The notes: generated from the letters alone by a model not told the origin. A DNA stretch of 19,657 bases from Candidatus Dormiibacterota bacterium (GCA_955652585.1 CATPBF010000131.1:1-19657), one strand, 5' to 3'; counted from the first letter of the stretch, positions 1 through 7,581 are shown. Translations and numbers: made by a program.

Positions 1-371
1 ATGTAGACGTAGGCGACCTCAGCCCTCGACCCGAGCTCCCGGTAGCGGTCGGCCCAGACGTCAACCAGAAGGCGAACCCGATCGGTGGGGAGCTGGGCCA
101 ATGTCAGCTCGTGCTCCGGCGTGTAGACGACGACCTCGCAGCCGGTCGTCGGCGGCCGGACCGGGCGGCCCTTGCGACGGTCAGGGCCGAAGGCCGGGAA
201 GCGGTTCTCGAACACCACGACCTCGAACGTGTCGAGGGGAACTTCAGATGCTCCGCCGGCTCCAGTGGGGCACAGCGGGCAGAAGGCGGTGGGGAGGAAG
301 GTGCGGTCGTTGCGCTCGGTGGCGTAGGCGACCCATTCCTTGCGCAGCGGGTCGAAGCGCAGGTCAGGCAT
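1..371 (-). CDS. galT: Galactose-1-phosphate uridylyltransferase, N-terminal part (runs off left edge)
   Basis: GalT moves UMP from UDP-glucose to galactose-1-phosphate in the Leloir pathway, in the cytoplasm. About 123 residues are visible, read from an ATG at 371-369, and the frame stays open to the window edge. The start reads MPDLRFDPLRKEWVAYA, matching the family pattern of R-x-DP-L-x-x-EWV near the N-terminus. It is followed by the CPLCP metal-binding pair, then FEVVVFENRFPAF, which is a GalT hallmark, and CEVVVYTPEHE. The catalytic HPH triad would lie beyond the edge. It sits downstream of the DeoR-type regulator and a short ORF whose TGA overlaps this ATG (ATGCCTGA), so translation is probably coupled. 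The beta-galactosidase and sugar transporter on the other strand fit a galactoside pathway. The true N-terminus is uncertain: the upstream ORF carries residues that are fused to GalT in actinobacteria. Confidence 0.9.
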   Translation of the reverse strand, partial: MPDLRFDPLRKEWVAYATERNDRTFLPTAFCPLCPTGAGGASEVPLDTFEVVVFENRFPAFGPDRRKGRPVRPPTTGCEVVVYTPEHELTLAQLPTDRVRLLVDVWADRYRELGSRAEVAYVY

Positions 372-537
372 CTGGCCTGGCGGTATCGGCGAGGCCGTAA
401 GCGAGCAAGTACCTTCCGTCGGGAAGTTCGATGTCTCGCCGGGTCAGCTTTCGAGGTTGCGCGGCGCCCTTGACCGCGCGGTGTGCACCCGCCGGTCTGG
501 ACTCGCCGTCACGCGGTCGCGCGCTTGCTCTCGACAT
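364..537 (-). CDS. 57-aa ORF upstream of galT, resembling the N-terminal leader of actinobacterial GalT
   Basis: This short minus-strand ORF starts at an ATG (537-535) inside the end of the deoR-type gene. A GAGG lies 9 bases upstream of the start. It ends at a TGA (366-364) that overlaps the galT ATG. Its second half reads KLTRRDIELPDGRYLLAYG. From memory, this resembles the K-L-A-DGRE-L-I-Y-F stretch that begins actinobacterial GalT proteins and is there fused directly to the R-x-DP-L segment. Here the two parts lie in different frames. It may be a genuinely separate, coupled small protein, the result of an old frameshift, or an indel error in the assembly. The first half is Arg/Ala-rich and may not be translated. 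A CTG at 447 is a shorter alternative start. Confidence 0.5.
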   Translation of the reverse strand: MSRASARPRDGESRPAGAHRAVKGAAQPRKLTRRDIELPDGRYLLAYGLADTARPDA

Positions 538-1309
538 AATCACCGACCTCGGCGACGAGCACCTCGAGCCCCGCGGCGCGAATCGCCTCCACCTCCGCCG
601 CCGGCGCCTTCGAGTCCGTGATCAGCGTGTGAACCCGGGCCGCGGGCACCGTTAGGCACATGGTTTCCTCACCGATCTTGGTGTAGTCGGCGAGCACCAC
701 CACGTGCTGCGCCGCGCCCGCGAGCGCGCGGTCGGTGGCGGCGACCACCGGGCTGGGTGTGCTGAGGCCGCGAGCAGCCGTGAATCCGTTGCCCGAGATG
801 AACGCTTGCGACGCCCGCAGCGCGCGCACCGACTCCTCCGTGGCCGGCCCGACAAGCGCGTGGATGGATCGCCGCAGCGTCCCGCCGGTCAATATCACCT
901 CGACGCGCGGCGCATCCATCAGCGCCTGCGCGACCAGCAGCGAGTTGGTGACGACCGTCAGCTCGGGACTGTGCACGAGGAGCCTTGCCAGCGCCAGGGT
1001 GGTGGTGCCCGGACCGAGGACGATCGAGTCGCCCGGACGCACCATCTCCAGTGCGAGTCGCGCGATGGCGGCCTTCTCGGCGGCCGCCTGCTGCGCTTTT
1101 TCGCTGTAGCTCGGCTCGTGGCCGACGCCCGAGGGCCGGATGGCGCCGCCGTGAGTACGCACCAGCAAGCCGTCCTTGTCCATCGCGTGCAGGTCGCGCC
1201 GGACTGTGATCTCGGTGGTGCCGAGCGCCTCCGCCATCTCGGCCACTGAAACCACTCCCCGGGCGCGAACGCTCTCCACGATCAGGCGCCTCCTCTCGGC
1301 CGCAAGCAT
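509..1309 (-). CDS. DeoR-family transcriptional regulator of sugar metabolism
   Basis: This is a repressor of the DeoR/GlpR family, whose members are released from DNA by a sugar phosphate. With the ATG at 1309 the protein has 266 residues, the usual family length. Residues 5-56 form the winged helix-turn-helix, beginning AERRRLIVE, with the TEITVRRDL recognition helix (about 32-40) and the RTHGGAI end. The C-terminal half is the DeoR sensor domain. It has the phosphosugar-binding GPGTTTLALA (99-108), VVTNSLLVA, the LTGG loop and a late VLADYTKIG stretch. The frame stays open to a TTG at 1345, but the family N-terminus fits 1309 better. It is divergent from the sugar-binding protein and lies upstream of galT, so control of the galactoside genes and itself is inferred. 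The effector is probably galactose-6-phosphate, tagatose phosphate or a similar sugar phosphate, but this is unknown. Confidence 0.9.
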   Translation of the reverse strand: MLAAERRRLIVESVRARGVVSVAEMAEALGTTEITVRRDLHAMDKDGLLVRTHGGAIRPSGVGHEPSYSEKAQQAAAEKAAIARLALEMVRPGDSIVLGPGTTTLALARLLVHSPELTVVTNSLLVAQALMDAPRVEVILTGGTLRRSIHALVGPATEESVRALRASQAFISGNGFTAARGLSTPSPVVAATDRALAGAAQHVVVLADYTKIGEETMCLTVPAARVHTLITDSKAPAAEVEAIRAAGLEVLVAEVGDYVESKRATA

Positions 1310-1370
1310 TCGCCCGATGGTACGCCATCGATCATCTTTGATCAATAGCGAGCAGAAGCGAACTCCACAG

Positions 1371-1398
1371 TTGACAAACTTGACCGAATCTGTATCTT
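1371..1398 (+). promoter_or_regulatory. Putative sigma70 promoter for the galactoside operon
   Basis: A perfect TTGACA (1371-1376) is followed after 16 bases by TATCTT (1393-1398), a fair -10 match. It points at the sugar-binding-protein gene 70 bases downstream. This stretch is clearly more AT-rich than its surroundings, as expected for a promoter. The transcription start is not known. Confidence 0.55.
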
Positions 1399-1435
1399 TC
1401 CGCTATGCCTAAGCGGCCGACTTACATGTGTCAAG
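1379..1435. promoter_or_regulatory. Candidate operator elements for the divergent DeoR-type regulator
   Basis: TTGAC occurs twice in tandem (1371-1375 and 1380-1384). CTTGAC (1379-1384) has an inverted partner GTCAAG (1430-1435). Between them lies an imperfect palindrome, TAAG-N7-CTTA (1410-1424), centred on CGGCCG. Another perfect palindrome, TTGATCAA, lies at 1338-1345 next to the regulator's start. They flank or follow the putative promoter, where a repressor would bind. Which of them, if any, is the real operator is inference. Confidence 0.3.
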
Positions 1436-1456
1436 AACCAAAGACCACGGTCTGGT

Positions 1457-1464
1457 AGGAGGAG
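1457..1464 (+). promoter_or_regulatory. Strong ribosome binding site that fixes the start of the sugar-binding protein
   Basis: AGGAGGAG lies 4 bases before the ATG at 1469. It supports this start over the in-frame ATG at 1499, which would give a shorter N-region before the twin-arginine motif. Confidence 0.7.
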
Positions 1465-1468
1465 TTTT

Positions 1469-2821
1469 ATGGGTGATTCACGGGATTTGAGGCTGCCGAT
1501 GAACCTTGATCTCTCGCGACGCGACGTGCTGAAGATCGCCGGCTATGGCAGCCTGGCGGCCTTCATCGCCGCCTGTGGCGGCAACACCAACACCACGACC
1601 AGCGGAATCACGGCCAAGGGCGGCTCGATGTCGCTCGGCAGCTACAACACCGACCCTGGCAACAAGAAAGGGACTCAGGCCCTCGTCGACGCGTTCAGCT
1701 CCGCCAACGGCGGCACCAAGGTCAAGATCAACACCGTCGACCACGGCACATTCCAGAACCAGATCAGCTCCTACCTCCAGGGCACGCCTGAGGACGCCTT
1801 CACCTGGTTCTCCGGACACCGCATGCGGTTCTTCGCGTCGAAGGGGCTGGCGACGCCGATCGACGACGTGTGGGACGCGGTCAAGTCGAACTACACGGAA
1901 GGCTTCGCCGCATCCGTGAAGGGCGACGACGGCCATGTCTATGCCGTCCCGACCGACTACTACCCCTGGGCGGTGTTCTACCGCAAGGACGTGTTCGCGG
2001 CGCATGGGTACACGGTCCCGACCAACTGGGACGCGTTCAAAGCTCTGTGCGTGCAGATGAAGAAGGACGGCCTGATCCCCATCGCCATGGCCGACAAAGA
2101 CGGCTGGCCGGCGCAGGGGACTTTCGACATCATCAACCTGCGACTGAACGGGTATGACTTCCATACCGAACTCTTGACCGGCAAGCAGCCGTGGACCGAC
2201 CCGAGGGTCACGGCGGTCTACAAGAAATGGAGCGAGATCACCCAGTACTACTCGCCCGCACTCTCCGGTCTCACCTGGCAGCAGGGCGCGGATCAGCTGC
2301 TCCGCAAGCAAGCCGGCATGTACCTGCTCGGGCTCTTCGTCTCCGACGAGTTCAAGGCGAGCGGCAGCCCGGCCGACCTCGACCAGCTCGACTTCTTCCC
2401 ATTCCCGGACCTGGGCACGCAGTACGACGCCGAGAAGGCGCTCGACGCGCCTATCGATGTGTACATGCTCACCAAGAAATCCCCCACGCTGAGCGCCGAT
2501 CTCGGCCAGGCCAAGGCCTTCATGGAGTTCGTGTCCAAAGGCTCGACGCAGGTGCTGTACTGGCAGAACGCACCCGGCTCGATCCCGACCGCCAGCGACG
2601 CCGACAAGAGTCAGTACCCGGCCTTGACCGCGAAGGCTGTGCAGATTGTGAGCAGCGCGAAGCGGATCACGCAGTATTTCGACCGCGACTCTCGGCCTGA
2701 CTTTTCAGGTCCGAACGGCATGCAGGGCTTCCTCCTGAAGTTCCTCGCCAATCCAAGCCAGGACACGACCAGCCTACAGGGAGAGATGAAAGCGTTCTGG
2801 GACTCGCTGCCCCCGGAGTAA
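1469..2821 (+). CDS. ABC transporter sugar-binding lipoprotein (family 1, CUT1 type)
   Basis: This is the extracytoplasmic substrate-binding protein of a carbohydrate ABC importer (450 residues). The N-terminus has a twin-arginine motif SRRDVLK (16-22), a hydrophobic stretch, and a lipobox FIAAC with Cys36 as the lipidated residue. It is therefore probably exported by Tat and anchored to the membrane as a lipoprotein. A low-complexity GGNTNTTTSG linker follows. The body resembles family 1 solute-binding proteins: an early TQALVDAF helix, FTWFSGHRMRFF, AVPTDYYPWAVFYRKDVF, and a late SKGSTQVLYWQ segment. Two permease genes follow directly, and a beta-galactosidase ends the run. The substrate is therefore inferred to be a beta-galactoside such as lactose or a plant galacto-oligosaccharide. 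The sequence alone does not prove the substrate. Confidence 0.9.
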   Translation: MGDSRDLRLPMNLDLSRRDVLKIAGYGSLAAFIAACGGNTNTTTSGITAKGGSMSLGSYNTDPGNKKGTQALVDAFSSANGGTKVKINTVDHGTFQNQISSYLQGTPEDAFTWFSGHRMRFFASKGLATPIDDVWDAVKSNYTEGFAASVKGDDGHVYAVPTDYYPWAVFYRKDVFAAHGYTVPTNWDAFKALCVQMKKDGLIPIAMADKDGWPAQGTFDIINLRLNGYDFHTELLTGKQPWTDPRVTAVYKKWSEITQYYSPALSGLTWQQGADQLLRKQAGMYLLGLFVSDEFKASGSPADLDQLDFFPFPDLGTQYDAEKALDAPIDVYMLTKKSPTLSADLGQAKAFMEFVSKGSTQVLYWQNAPGSIPTASDADKSQYPALTAKAVQIVSSAKRITQYFDRDSRPDFSGPNGMQGFLLKFLANPSQDTTSLQGEMKAFWDSLPPE

Positions 2822-2842
2822 AGCGGACATATGATCTGAGCC

Positions 2843-3814
2843 GTGGCCAACCCCACGACGAGCCAAGCCCCCGCCCGGACGAAAGCGCCCGAGGCGGGGG
2901 CACTCGTAACCACCCGGCGCAAGCGCCGCTACACCCTACTCACCCGTCAGGACAAGCTTCTCATCCTCATGATGGTTGGGGTGCCGCTCGCACTGGACCT
3001 ACTCTTGATCTGGGGCCCGACCCTGGCTTCGGTGGTCCTGTCCTTCACCAACTGGGACGGCATCGGGCCGGTCACCGGCAACAACATCGTCGGCCTGAAG
3101 AACTACCAGTTCTTGTTTACCGGCTACACGCTCTTCTGGCCGGCGTTCTCGCACAACCTCATCTGGCTGGCATGGCTGACTTTCATCGCAACGCCGCTGG
3201 GCATGTTCCTAGCCGTGCTCCTGGACCGCGAGATGCGCGGAACGCGTATCTACCAGAGCGTGTTCTTCCTGCCGGTGGTGCTGTCTCTGGTGGTGGTTGG
3301 GTTCATCTGGGAGCTTCAGTACGCGCCCAATGACGGCTTCATCAACAATGTCTTCGGCCTGGTTAAGTCGGGCAAGCTCATCGACTGGCTGGGTAACCCG
3401 CGCATCAACCTGTTCGCGATCTTGGTCGCCGCCAGCTGGCGGCACGTCGGCTACATCATGATTCTCTACCTGGCCGGGCTGAAGAGCGTCGATCCTTCCC
3501 TCCGCGAGGCGGCGAGGGTGGACGGGGCCACACAGGTGCAGACCTTCTTTCATGTGGTCCTGCCGGTGATGGCCCCGATCAACGTGATCATCGTCGTCGT
3601 CACTGCCATCGAAGCGCTTCGCGCATTCGACATCGCTTTCATCATCAACCAGGGCAAGAACGGGCTCGAGCTGCTGTCGATCCTGATCTACAACAACAGT
3701 CTCAGCGAGGCCAGCCTGGTGGGTTTCGGCTCCGCGATCGCCGTTGTCCTCCTGGTGATCTCATTGGGTCCGATCATCCTGTTCCTCTCGCGAACCATGA
3801 AGACGTTGGCGTGA
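2843..3814 (+). CDS. ABC sugar transporter permease, MalF-like
   Basis: This is an inner-membrane permease of the CUT1 sugar importer (323 residues, GTG start, weak ribosome binding site). A basic N-terminal tail is followed by about six membrane segments, near residues 40-66, 104-127, 138-158, 189-211, 241-265 and 291-316. The cytoplasmic EAA loop, which docks to the ATPase, begins at Glu222 (EAARVDGAT, then FFHVVLPV). TNWDG after the first segment is common in MalF-type partners. It starts 21 bases after the binding-protein gene, and its last bases overlap the next permease (GTGA). Confidence 0.92.
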   Translation: MANPTTSQAPARTKAPEAGALVTTRRKRRYTLLTRQDKLLILMMVGVPLALDLLLIWGPTLASVVLSFTNWDGIGPVTGNNIVGLKNYQFLFTGYTLFWPAFSHNLIWLAWLTFIATPLGMFLAVLLDREMRGTRIYQSVFFLPVVLSLVVVGFIWELQYAPNDGFINNVFGLVKSGKLIDWLGNPRINLFAILVAASWRHVGYIMILYLAGLKSVDPSLREAARVDGATQVQTFFHVVLPVMAPINVIIVVVTAIEALRAFDIAFIINQGKNGLELLSILIYNNSLSEASLVGFGSAIAVVLLVISLGPIILFLSRTMKTLA

Positions 3815-4791
3815 CACAAAACTATCAATTCCTGCCCAGCACGATGCCGGCGATCTTTCCGGGCGTCGCCGGCAACGCCGGCAAACCGAAACGACGCCGG
3901 ATCCGACCGGCTCGAGTTGCCCTTCACATGTTTCTCGGAGCAATGGTCGCGCTCTGGCTGTTTCCGCTGTTCTGGGCCATCTATTCCTCGCTGCGTCCGT
4001 ACAGCGACACGGTCCTGCATGGCAGTATCTCTTGGCCGAGCGGCGGCTTGAGCTTCATCAACTACCAGACCGTCTGGACCCAGGCCGACATCCCCTACTA
4101 CTACGTGAACACCCTGGTCATCGTGATCCCGGGCGTGATCCTCACGCTGCTGCTCGCGTCGATGGTCGCCTTCTGCTGCACCCAGTTCAGCTGGAAGTTC
4201 AATCTCATCGTCCTGATGCTGTTCACCGCCGGCAATCTGCTCCCGCCGCAGGTCATCATCCGGCCTCTCTACTGGGTCTACCTGAACACTCCGATCGCGA
4301 ATCTGGGGTCGATCGACGTAAGCAAGTTCTCGTTCGCGCTCTTCAGCGACAACAACCTTCTTTACGACCAGTACATCGGGATCATCCTTATCCATGTGGT
4401 CTTCCAGACCGGCTTCGCCACGTTCGTCCTCAGCAATTACATGAAGACGATCACGAAGGAGATCACCGAGTCGGCGCTCGTCGACGGCGCCAATGTGCTG
4501 CGGATCTGGTGGAGCGTGATCCTGCCGCTCTGCCGGCCCGCGCTCGCGGCCATGGCCACGCTTCTGTTCACGTTCATGTACAACGACTTCTTCTGGGCGT
4601 TGGTCCTGTTGAAGTCGGGCGACAAGCGTCCGATCACCAGCGCTCTCAACAACCTGCAAGGTGAGTTTTTCGTCAACAACAACCTTGTTGCCGCCGGCGC
4701 ATTGCTCGCTTGTATCCCACCGATCCTCATCTTCATCCTCCTGCAGAAGCATTTCGTTGCCGGCCTGACGCTCGGATCTACAAAAGGCTGA
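3811..4791 (+). CDS. ABC sugar transporter permease, MalG-like
   Basis: This is the second permease of the importer (326 residues). The GTG start overlaps the stop of the first permease by 4 bases. Six membrane segments lie near residues 36-59, 100-124, 130-150, 188-207, 242-266 and 292-312. The EAA-type loop reads ESALVDGAN from Glu220, then WWSVILPLCRPAL, as in MalG-type subunits. The C-terminal LQKHFVAGLTLGSTKG ends with the F-V-x-G-L-T-x-G-x-x-K-G signature of the CUT1 family. No ATPase gene lies in this operon; CUT1 systems often share one encoded elsewhere. Confidence 0.93.
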   Translation: MTQNYQFLPSTMPAIFPGVAGNAGKPKRRRIRPARVALHMFLGAMVALWLFPLFWAIYSSLRPYSDTVLHGSISWPSGGLSFINYQTVWTQADIPYYYVNTLVIVIPGVILTLLLASMVAFCCTQFSWKFNLIVLMLFTAGNLLPPQVIIRPLYWVYLNTPIANLGSIDVSKFSFALFSDNNLLYDQYIGIILIHVVFQTGFATFVLSNYMKTITKEITESALVDGANVLRIWWSVILPLCRPALAAMATLLFTFMYNDFFWALVLLKSGDKRPITSALNNLQGEFFVNNNLVAAGALLACIPPILIFILLQKHFVAGLTLGSTKG

Positions 4792-6836
4792 GCTCCCACC
4801 CAAGCGGCACAACTGGGGCGGGTCCCTTACTTGGCGAGAGGCTGCCCCACATCGCCTACGGTGGCGACTACAACCCCGACCAGTGGCCGGAGCACGTTTG
4901 GGAGGAAGACATCCGCCTCATGCGGGAGTCGGGAGTGAATCTCGTCTCGCTCGGCATCTTCTCGTGGTCGCGCCTCGAACCAACGCAGGGCAAGTTCGAC
5001 TTCGCCTGGCTTGACCGGATCATGGACATGCTGCATGAGGGCGGGGTGCGCGTCGACCTCGCGACCGCCACCGCATCGCCCCCGCCGTGGCTTTCACATG
5101 CGCACCCGGAGATGCTGCCGGTGCTCGCCGACGGCGTCCGCCTTTCGCACGGAGCCCGGCAGCACTACTGCCCGAGCAGCCCCGTCTATCGGCACGCGAC
5201 CGCGCGGCTGGTGTCGGCTTTGGCGGGTCGGTACGCCGATCATCCGGCGCTCGCCATGTGGCACGTGGGCAACGAGTTCGGCTGTCACGTGGCGGCGTGT
5301 TACTGCGACGTCTCGGCGCTGGCATTCCGCCAATGGCTGGAACAGAGGTATGGGGAGCTCGAGGATCTGAACCGAGCTTGGGGCACGGACTTCTGGTCGC
5401 AGCGGTACTCGGACTGGGACGAGATCCTGCCGCCTCGTCGCACGCCCACGTGGCCGAATCCGAGCCAGCAGCTCGACTTCATGCGCTTCTCCTCGGACGC
5501 CCTGCTCGAGTGCTACGAGCTCGAGCGCGGGATCCTCATCGAACGCAGCCCAGGCGTCCCCATCACGACCAACTTCATGCGCTTCTTCAAGCCGCTGGAC
5601 TACTGGAAGTGGGCAGAGCGCGAGGACGTGGTCAGCGACGACGTCTACCAGGATCCATCCGACCCGGAAGCGGGAATGCGGGCAGCGATGGCGGGCGATC
5701 TGATGCGCTCGCTCGGGCGCGGCCGGCCCTGGATCCTGATGGAACAGACCTCCAACCGCGTCAATTGGCGCGATGTAAACGTGGCCAAAGCTCCGGGGCA
5801 GATGCGATTGTGGAGCTACCAGGCGCTGGCCCGAGGCGCCGACGGCGTGATGTTCTTCCAGTGGCGCCAGTCACGCGCCGGGGCCGAGAAGTTCCACAGC
5901 GCCATGGTTCCTCACGGACCGCCGGAGCACTCGCCCACCTGGCACGAGGTCGTCAAGCTCGGACGCGAGCTTGGTCGCCTGGACCCGGTGTGCGGCACCC
6001 GCGTGAGCGCGGACGTGGCGATCCTTCACGACTGGGAATCGTGGTGGGCGCTCGAGCTGCCGTCCAAGCCGTCGATTCGGATCCACCATGTCGACCAGCT
6101 GGAGTCGTATTACCGGCACATCTTCGAGGCCAACCTGACCGCGGACTTCGCGCGGCCGTTCGACGACCTTTCGTCATACAGCCTCGTGCTCGCACCGAGC
6201 GTATACCTGGTCAGCGACGAGGCGGCGGCCAACCTGACCGCCTTCGTCGAGGCGGGCGGCACGCTCGTGATGTCGTTCTTCAGCGGCATCGTCGATCCGT
6301 TCGAACACATCCGGCTGGGCGGCTATCCCGAACCCTTCAAGACCCTCCTCGGCCTCGAAGTGGTCGACTGGTTTCCGCTGGCTGACGGGGAGCAGGTCAA
6401 GCTCAAGTTCGCCGACGGCGCGCAGTCGCAGGCCGACCTCTGGAGTGAGCTCATCACCCTTTCGGGCGCCGAGGTGCTGGCCCAATTTGCCGGCTCGATC
6501 CTCGACGGCCACCCCGCGGTCACGAGCCACAAGTTCGGGCAGGGGCATGCGATTTATATCGCCACCCGGCCGGAGCCGCCGGCCATGGCGCGGATCCTAC
6601 GCGCCGCCGCCAACCAGGCCGGCGTGAAGCCTGCGATCGAGGCGCCGGCCGGAGTATCCGCGGTGCGCCGGGCGGGGCCCCGCAGCAAGCTGCTCTTCCT
6701 CTTGAATCACCGGGATGTGCCCGTGGACGTGCCCATTGCCGAGCCCGGCGTCAACCTGGTGGACGGCAGCGAGGTTCATCGCGGCTTGATCCGCCTCGGC
6801 CCGCGCGGCGTGGCCGTCGTCCAGGAGGGCTGGTAG
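4710..6836 (+). CDS. Beta-galactosidase, glycoside hydrolase family 42
   Basis: It hydrolyses terminal beta-galactosides with retention of configuration. It lacks an obvious signal peptide, so it probably acts on sugar imported by the preceding ABC system. The TIM-barrel begins at YGGDYNPDQWP (about residue 50). The acid/base is Glu189 in WHVGNEFG and the nucleophile is Glu345 in ILMEQTSN. A beta-galactosidase trimerisation-like domain (about 430-640) and a small C-terminal beta domain follow. Family zinc-site positions hold Cys154, Cys197 and Cys199, but the expected last Cys appears to be Ser202. The start is doubtful. The only standard in-frame start upstream of the conserved region is TTG 4710, 82 bases inside the permease gene; CTG 4788 (overlapping the permease TGA) and CTG 4842 are alternatives. 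The conserved protein itself begins near 4842. Confidence 0.93.
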   Translation: MYPTDPHLHPPAEAFRCRPDARIYKRLSSHPSGTTGAGPLLGERLPHIAYGGDYNPDQWPEHVWEEDIRLMRESGVNLVSLGIFSWSRLEPTQGKFDFAWLDRIMDMLHEGGVRVDLATATASPPPWLSHAHPEMLPVLADGVRLSHGARQHYCPSSPVYRHATARLVSALAGRYADHPALAMWHVGNEFGCHVAACYCDVSALAFRQWLEQRYGELEDLNRAWGTDFWSQRYSDWDEILPPRRTPTWPNPSQQLDFMRFSSDALLECYELERGILIERSPGVPITTNFMRFFKPLDYWKWAEREDVVSDDVYQDPSDPEAGMRAAMAGDLMRSLGRGRPWILMEQTSNRVNWRDVNVAKAPGQMRLWSYQALARGADGVMFFQWRQSRAGAEKFHSAMVPHGPPEHSPTWHEVVKLGRELGRLDPVCGTRVSADVAILHDWESWWALELPSKPSIRIHHVDQLESYYRHIFEANLTADFARPFDDLSSYSLVLAPSVYLVSDEAAANLTAFVEAGGTLVMSFFSGIVDPFEHIRLGGYPEPFKTLLGLEVVDWFPLADGEQVKLKFADGAQSQADLWSELITLSGAEVLAQFAGSILDGHPAVTSHKFGQGHAIYIATRPEPPAMARILRAAANQAGVKPAIEAPAGVSAVRRAGPRSKLLFLLNHRDVPVDVPIAEPGVNLVDGSEVHRGLIRLGPRGVAVVQEGW

Positions 6837-6842
6837 CGCCAA

Positions 6843-6886
6843 TCCCCTCTCCCCTGCGGGGAGAGGGTTAGGGAGTGGGGCGTGAA
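6843..6886 (-). repeat. 44-bp hairpin-forming dispersed repeat, copy 1
   Basis: Read on the minus strand it begins TTCACGCCCCACTCCC and ends GGGGAGAGGGGA. It matches 41 of 44 bases of a plus-strand copy at 19574-19617. Within it, CCCTCTCCCC (6845-6854) and GGGGAGAGGG (6858-6867) form a perfect 10-bp stem with a 3-base loop. It lies between two convergent genes, where the hairpin could also stop or stabilise transcripts from either side. No T-tract follows. Its form is that of a REP/MITE-like intergenic repeat. Confidence 0.8.
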
Positions 6887-6898
6887 AGCACGCAAGCT

Positions 6899-7414
6899 TC
6901 AGCCGAGATGGCGGAACGGCGCCGGCACGTAGCCGGCGAGCGCCGCGAGCCATGCCATTGAAAGTGTGGCTTTGACGGCGGGGTCGTCTTGGGCGAGCCA
7001 GGCCAGATGCCTCAGCGCGTGCTCGACGACTTGATTCGATGAGATTGCCTTCGCAGCCTCGGTCGCGGTGTTCCGGGCCAGGTCGGCTCGCGTGATCGGT
7101 ATGGATGCGAGGTCCGGCGCCTGGTCATCGCCGATGACGACCAGGAAGCTCAGGAACACGCCGCCGGGACCTCGACGCCACGATGTCGAGTGCACCAGCA
7201 GAGGCGCGCCCATGAGATTGGTCGACAGGCGCTTGACGATCTCCATGGGATCGTCCTCCTCGTGCGATTCGATGTACCAGGCGTCGGCGCCGCATGGGCC
7301 CGTGAGCACCACTTGCTCCCCCCGCAAGCGCACCACGAACACCTCGGCCTGGACCGGCCCCTCCGTGCCCCATGGGGCGGGTGCCGGCGGGCTCGTGTCC
7401 TCCTTTCGGCTCAG
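6899..7414 (-). CDS. Conserved-looking hypothetical protein, about 170 residues
   Basis: I do not recognise the family. The reading frame is convincing from about the segment DTSPPAPAPWGTEGP onward. It then has VFVVRLRGEQVVLTGPCGADAWYIES, a central HSTSWRR followed by a hydrophobic FLSFLVVI strand, and a C-terminal helical part with HALRHLAWLAQDDPAV. No signal peptide or membrane helix is evident, so it is probably cytoplasmic. The start is unclear. A good ribosome site (AAAGGAGG) lies just after the stop of the preceding 56-aa gene, but no ATG, GTG or TTG follows in range. The CTG at 7414 overlaps that gene's TGA, and the first in-frame GTG is at 7342. The frame remains open further upstream to 7543, but that part shadows the neighbouring gene. 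It probably forms a two-gene unit with the upstream small ORF. Confidence 0.65.
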   Translation of the reverse strand: MSRKEDTSPPAPAPWGTEGPVQAEVFVVRLRGEQVVLTGPCGADAWYIESHEEDDPMEIVKRLSTNLMGAPLLVHSTSWRRGPGGVFLSFLVVIGDDQAPDLASIPITRADLARNTATEAAKAISSNQVVEHALRHLAWLAQDDPAVKATLSMAWLAALAGYVPAPFRHLG

Positions 7415-7581
7415 GCGTCGGGACGCGCCCTCGAGAGCACGTCCTCCCTCGTGACCTTCATGTTGTGGGACTCGAACGCGTGCTTCTGCACGATCGGGAC
7501 CAGCTCGTCCACCGTCCCACGCATGAGGATGCCGCACGCGCACTCGACCACCAGGATGCCTTCTCGGCCGTCTTTGCTCAA
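7411..7581 (-). CDS. Small 56-aa protein, DUF1059-like
   Basis: It is read from a TTG at 7581, with an excellent GAGGAGG ribosome site 9 bases upstream (7591-7597 on the plus strand), to a TGA at 7411-7413. The protein starts MSKDGREGILVVECACG and continues with RGTVDELVPIVQKHAFESHN and a C-terminal VTREDVLSRA. A Cys-x-Cys near the N-terminus, then a helix with a His-x4-His spacing and a final E-D-V-L helix, resembles DUF1059-type small proteins. That assignment is from memory and tentative. The function is unknown. It is transcribed divergently from the selenoprotein candidate, with only 50 bases between the two starts, and its stop overlaps the next minus-strand gene. Confidence 0.7.
   Translation of the reverse strand: MSKDGREGILVVECACGILMRGTVDELVPIVQKHAFESHNMKVTREDVLSRARPDA

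Noticed and set aside
101..655. Several overlapping plus-strand open frames in the first 650 bases
   Set aside because: They oppose the galT N-terminus and the end of the DeoR-type gene, and their translations are Arg/Pro-rich without motifs.
3688..4812. Long minus-strand open frame (374 codons) across the second permease gene
   Set aside because: It lies opposite a clear MalG-like gene. Its translation is dominated by charged residues typical of a GC-rich antisense shadow and shows no known domain.
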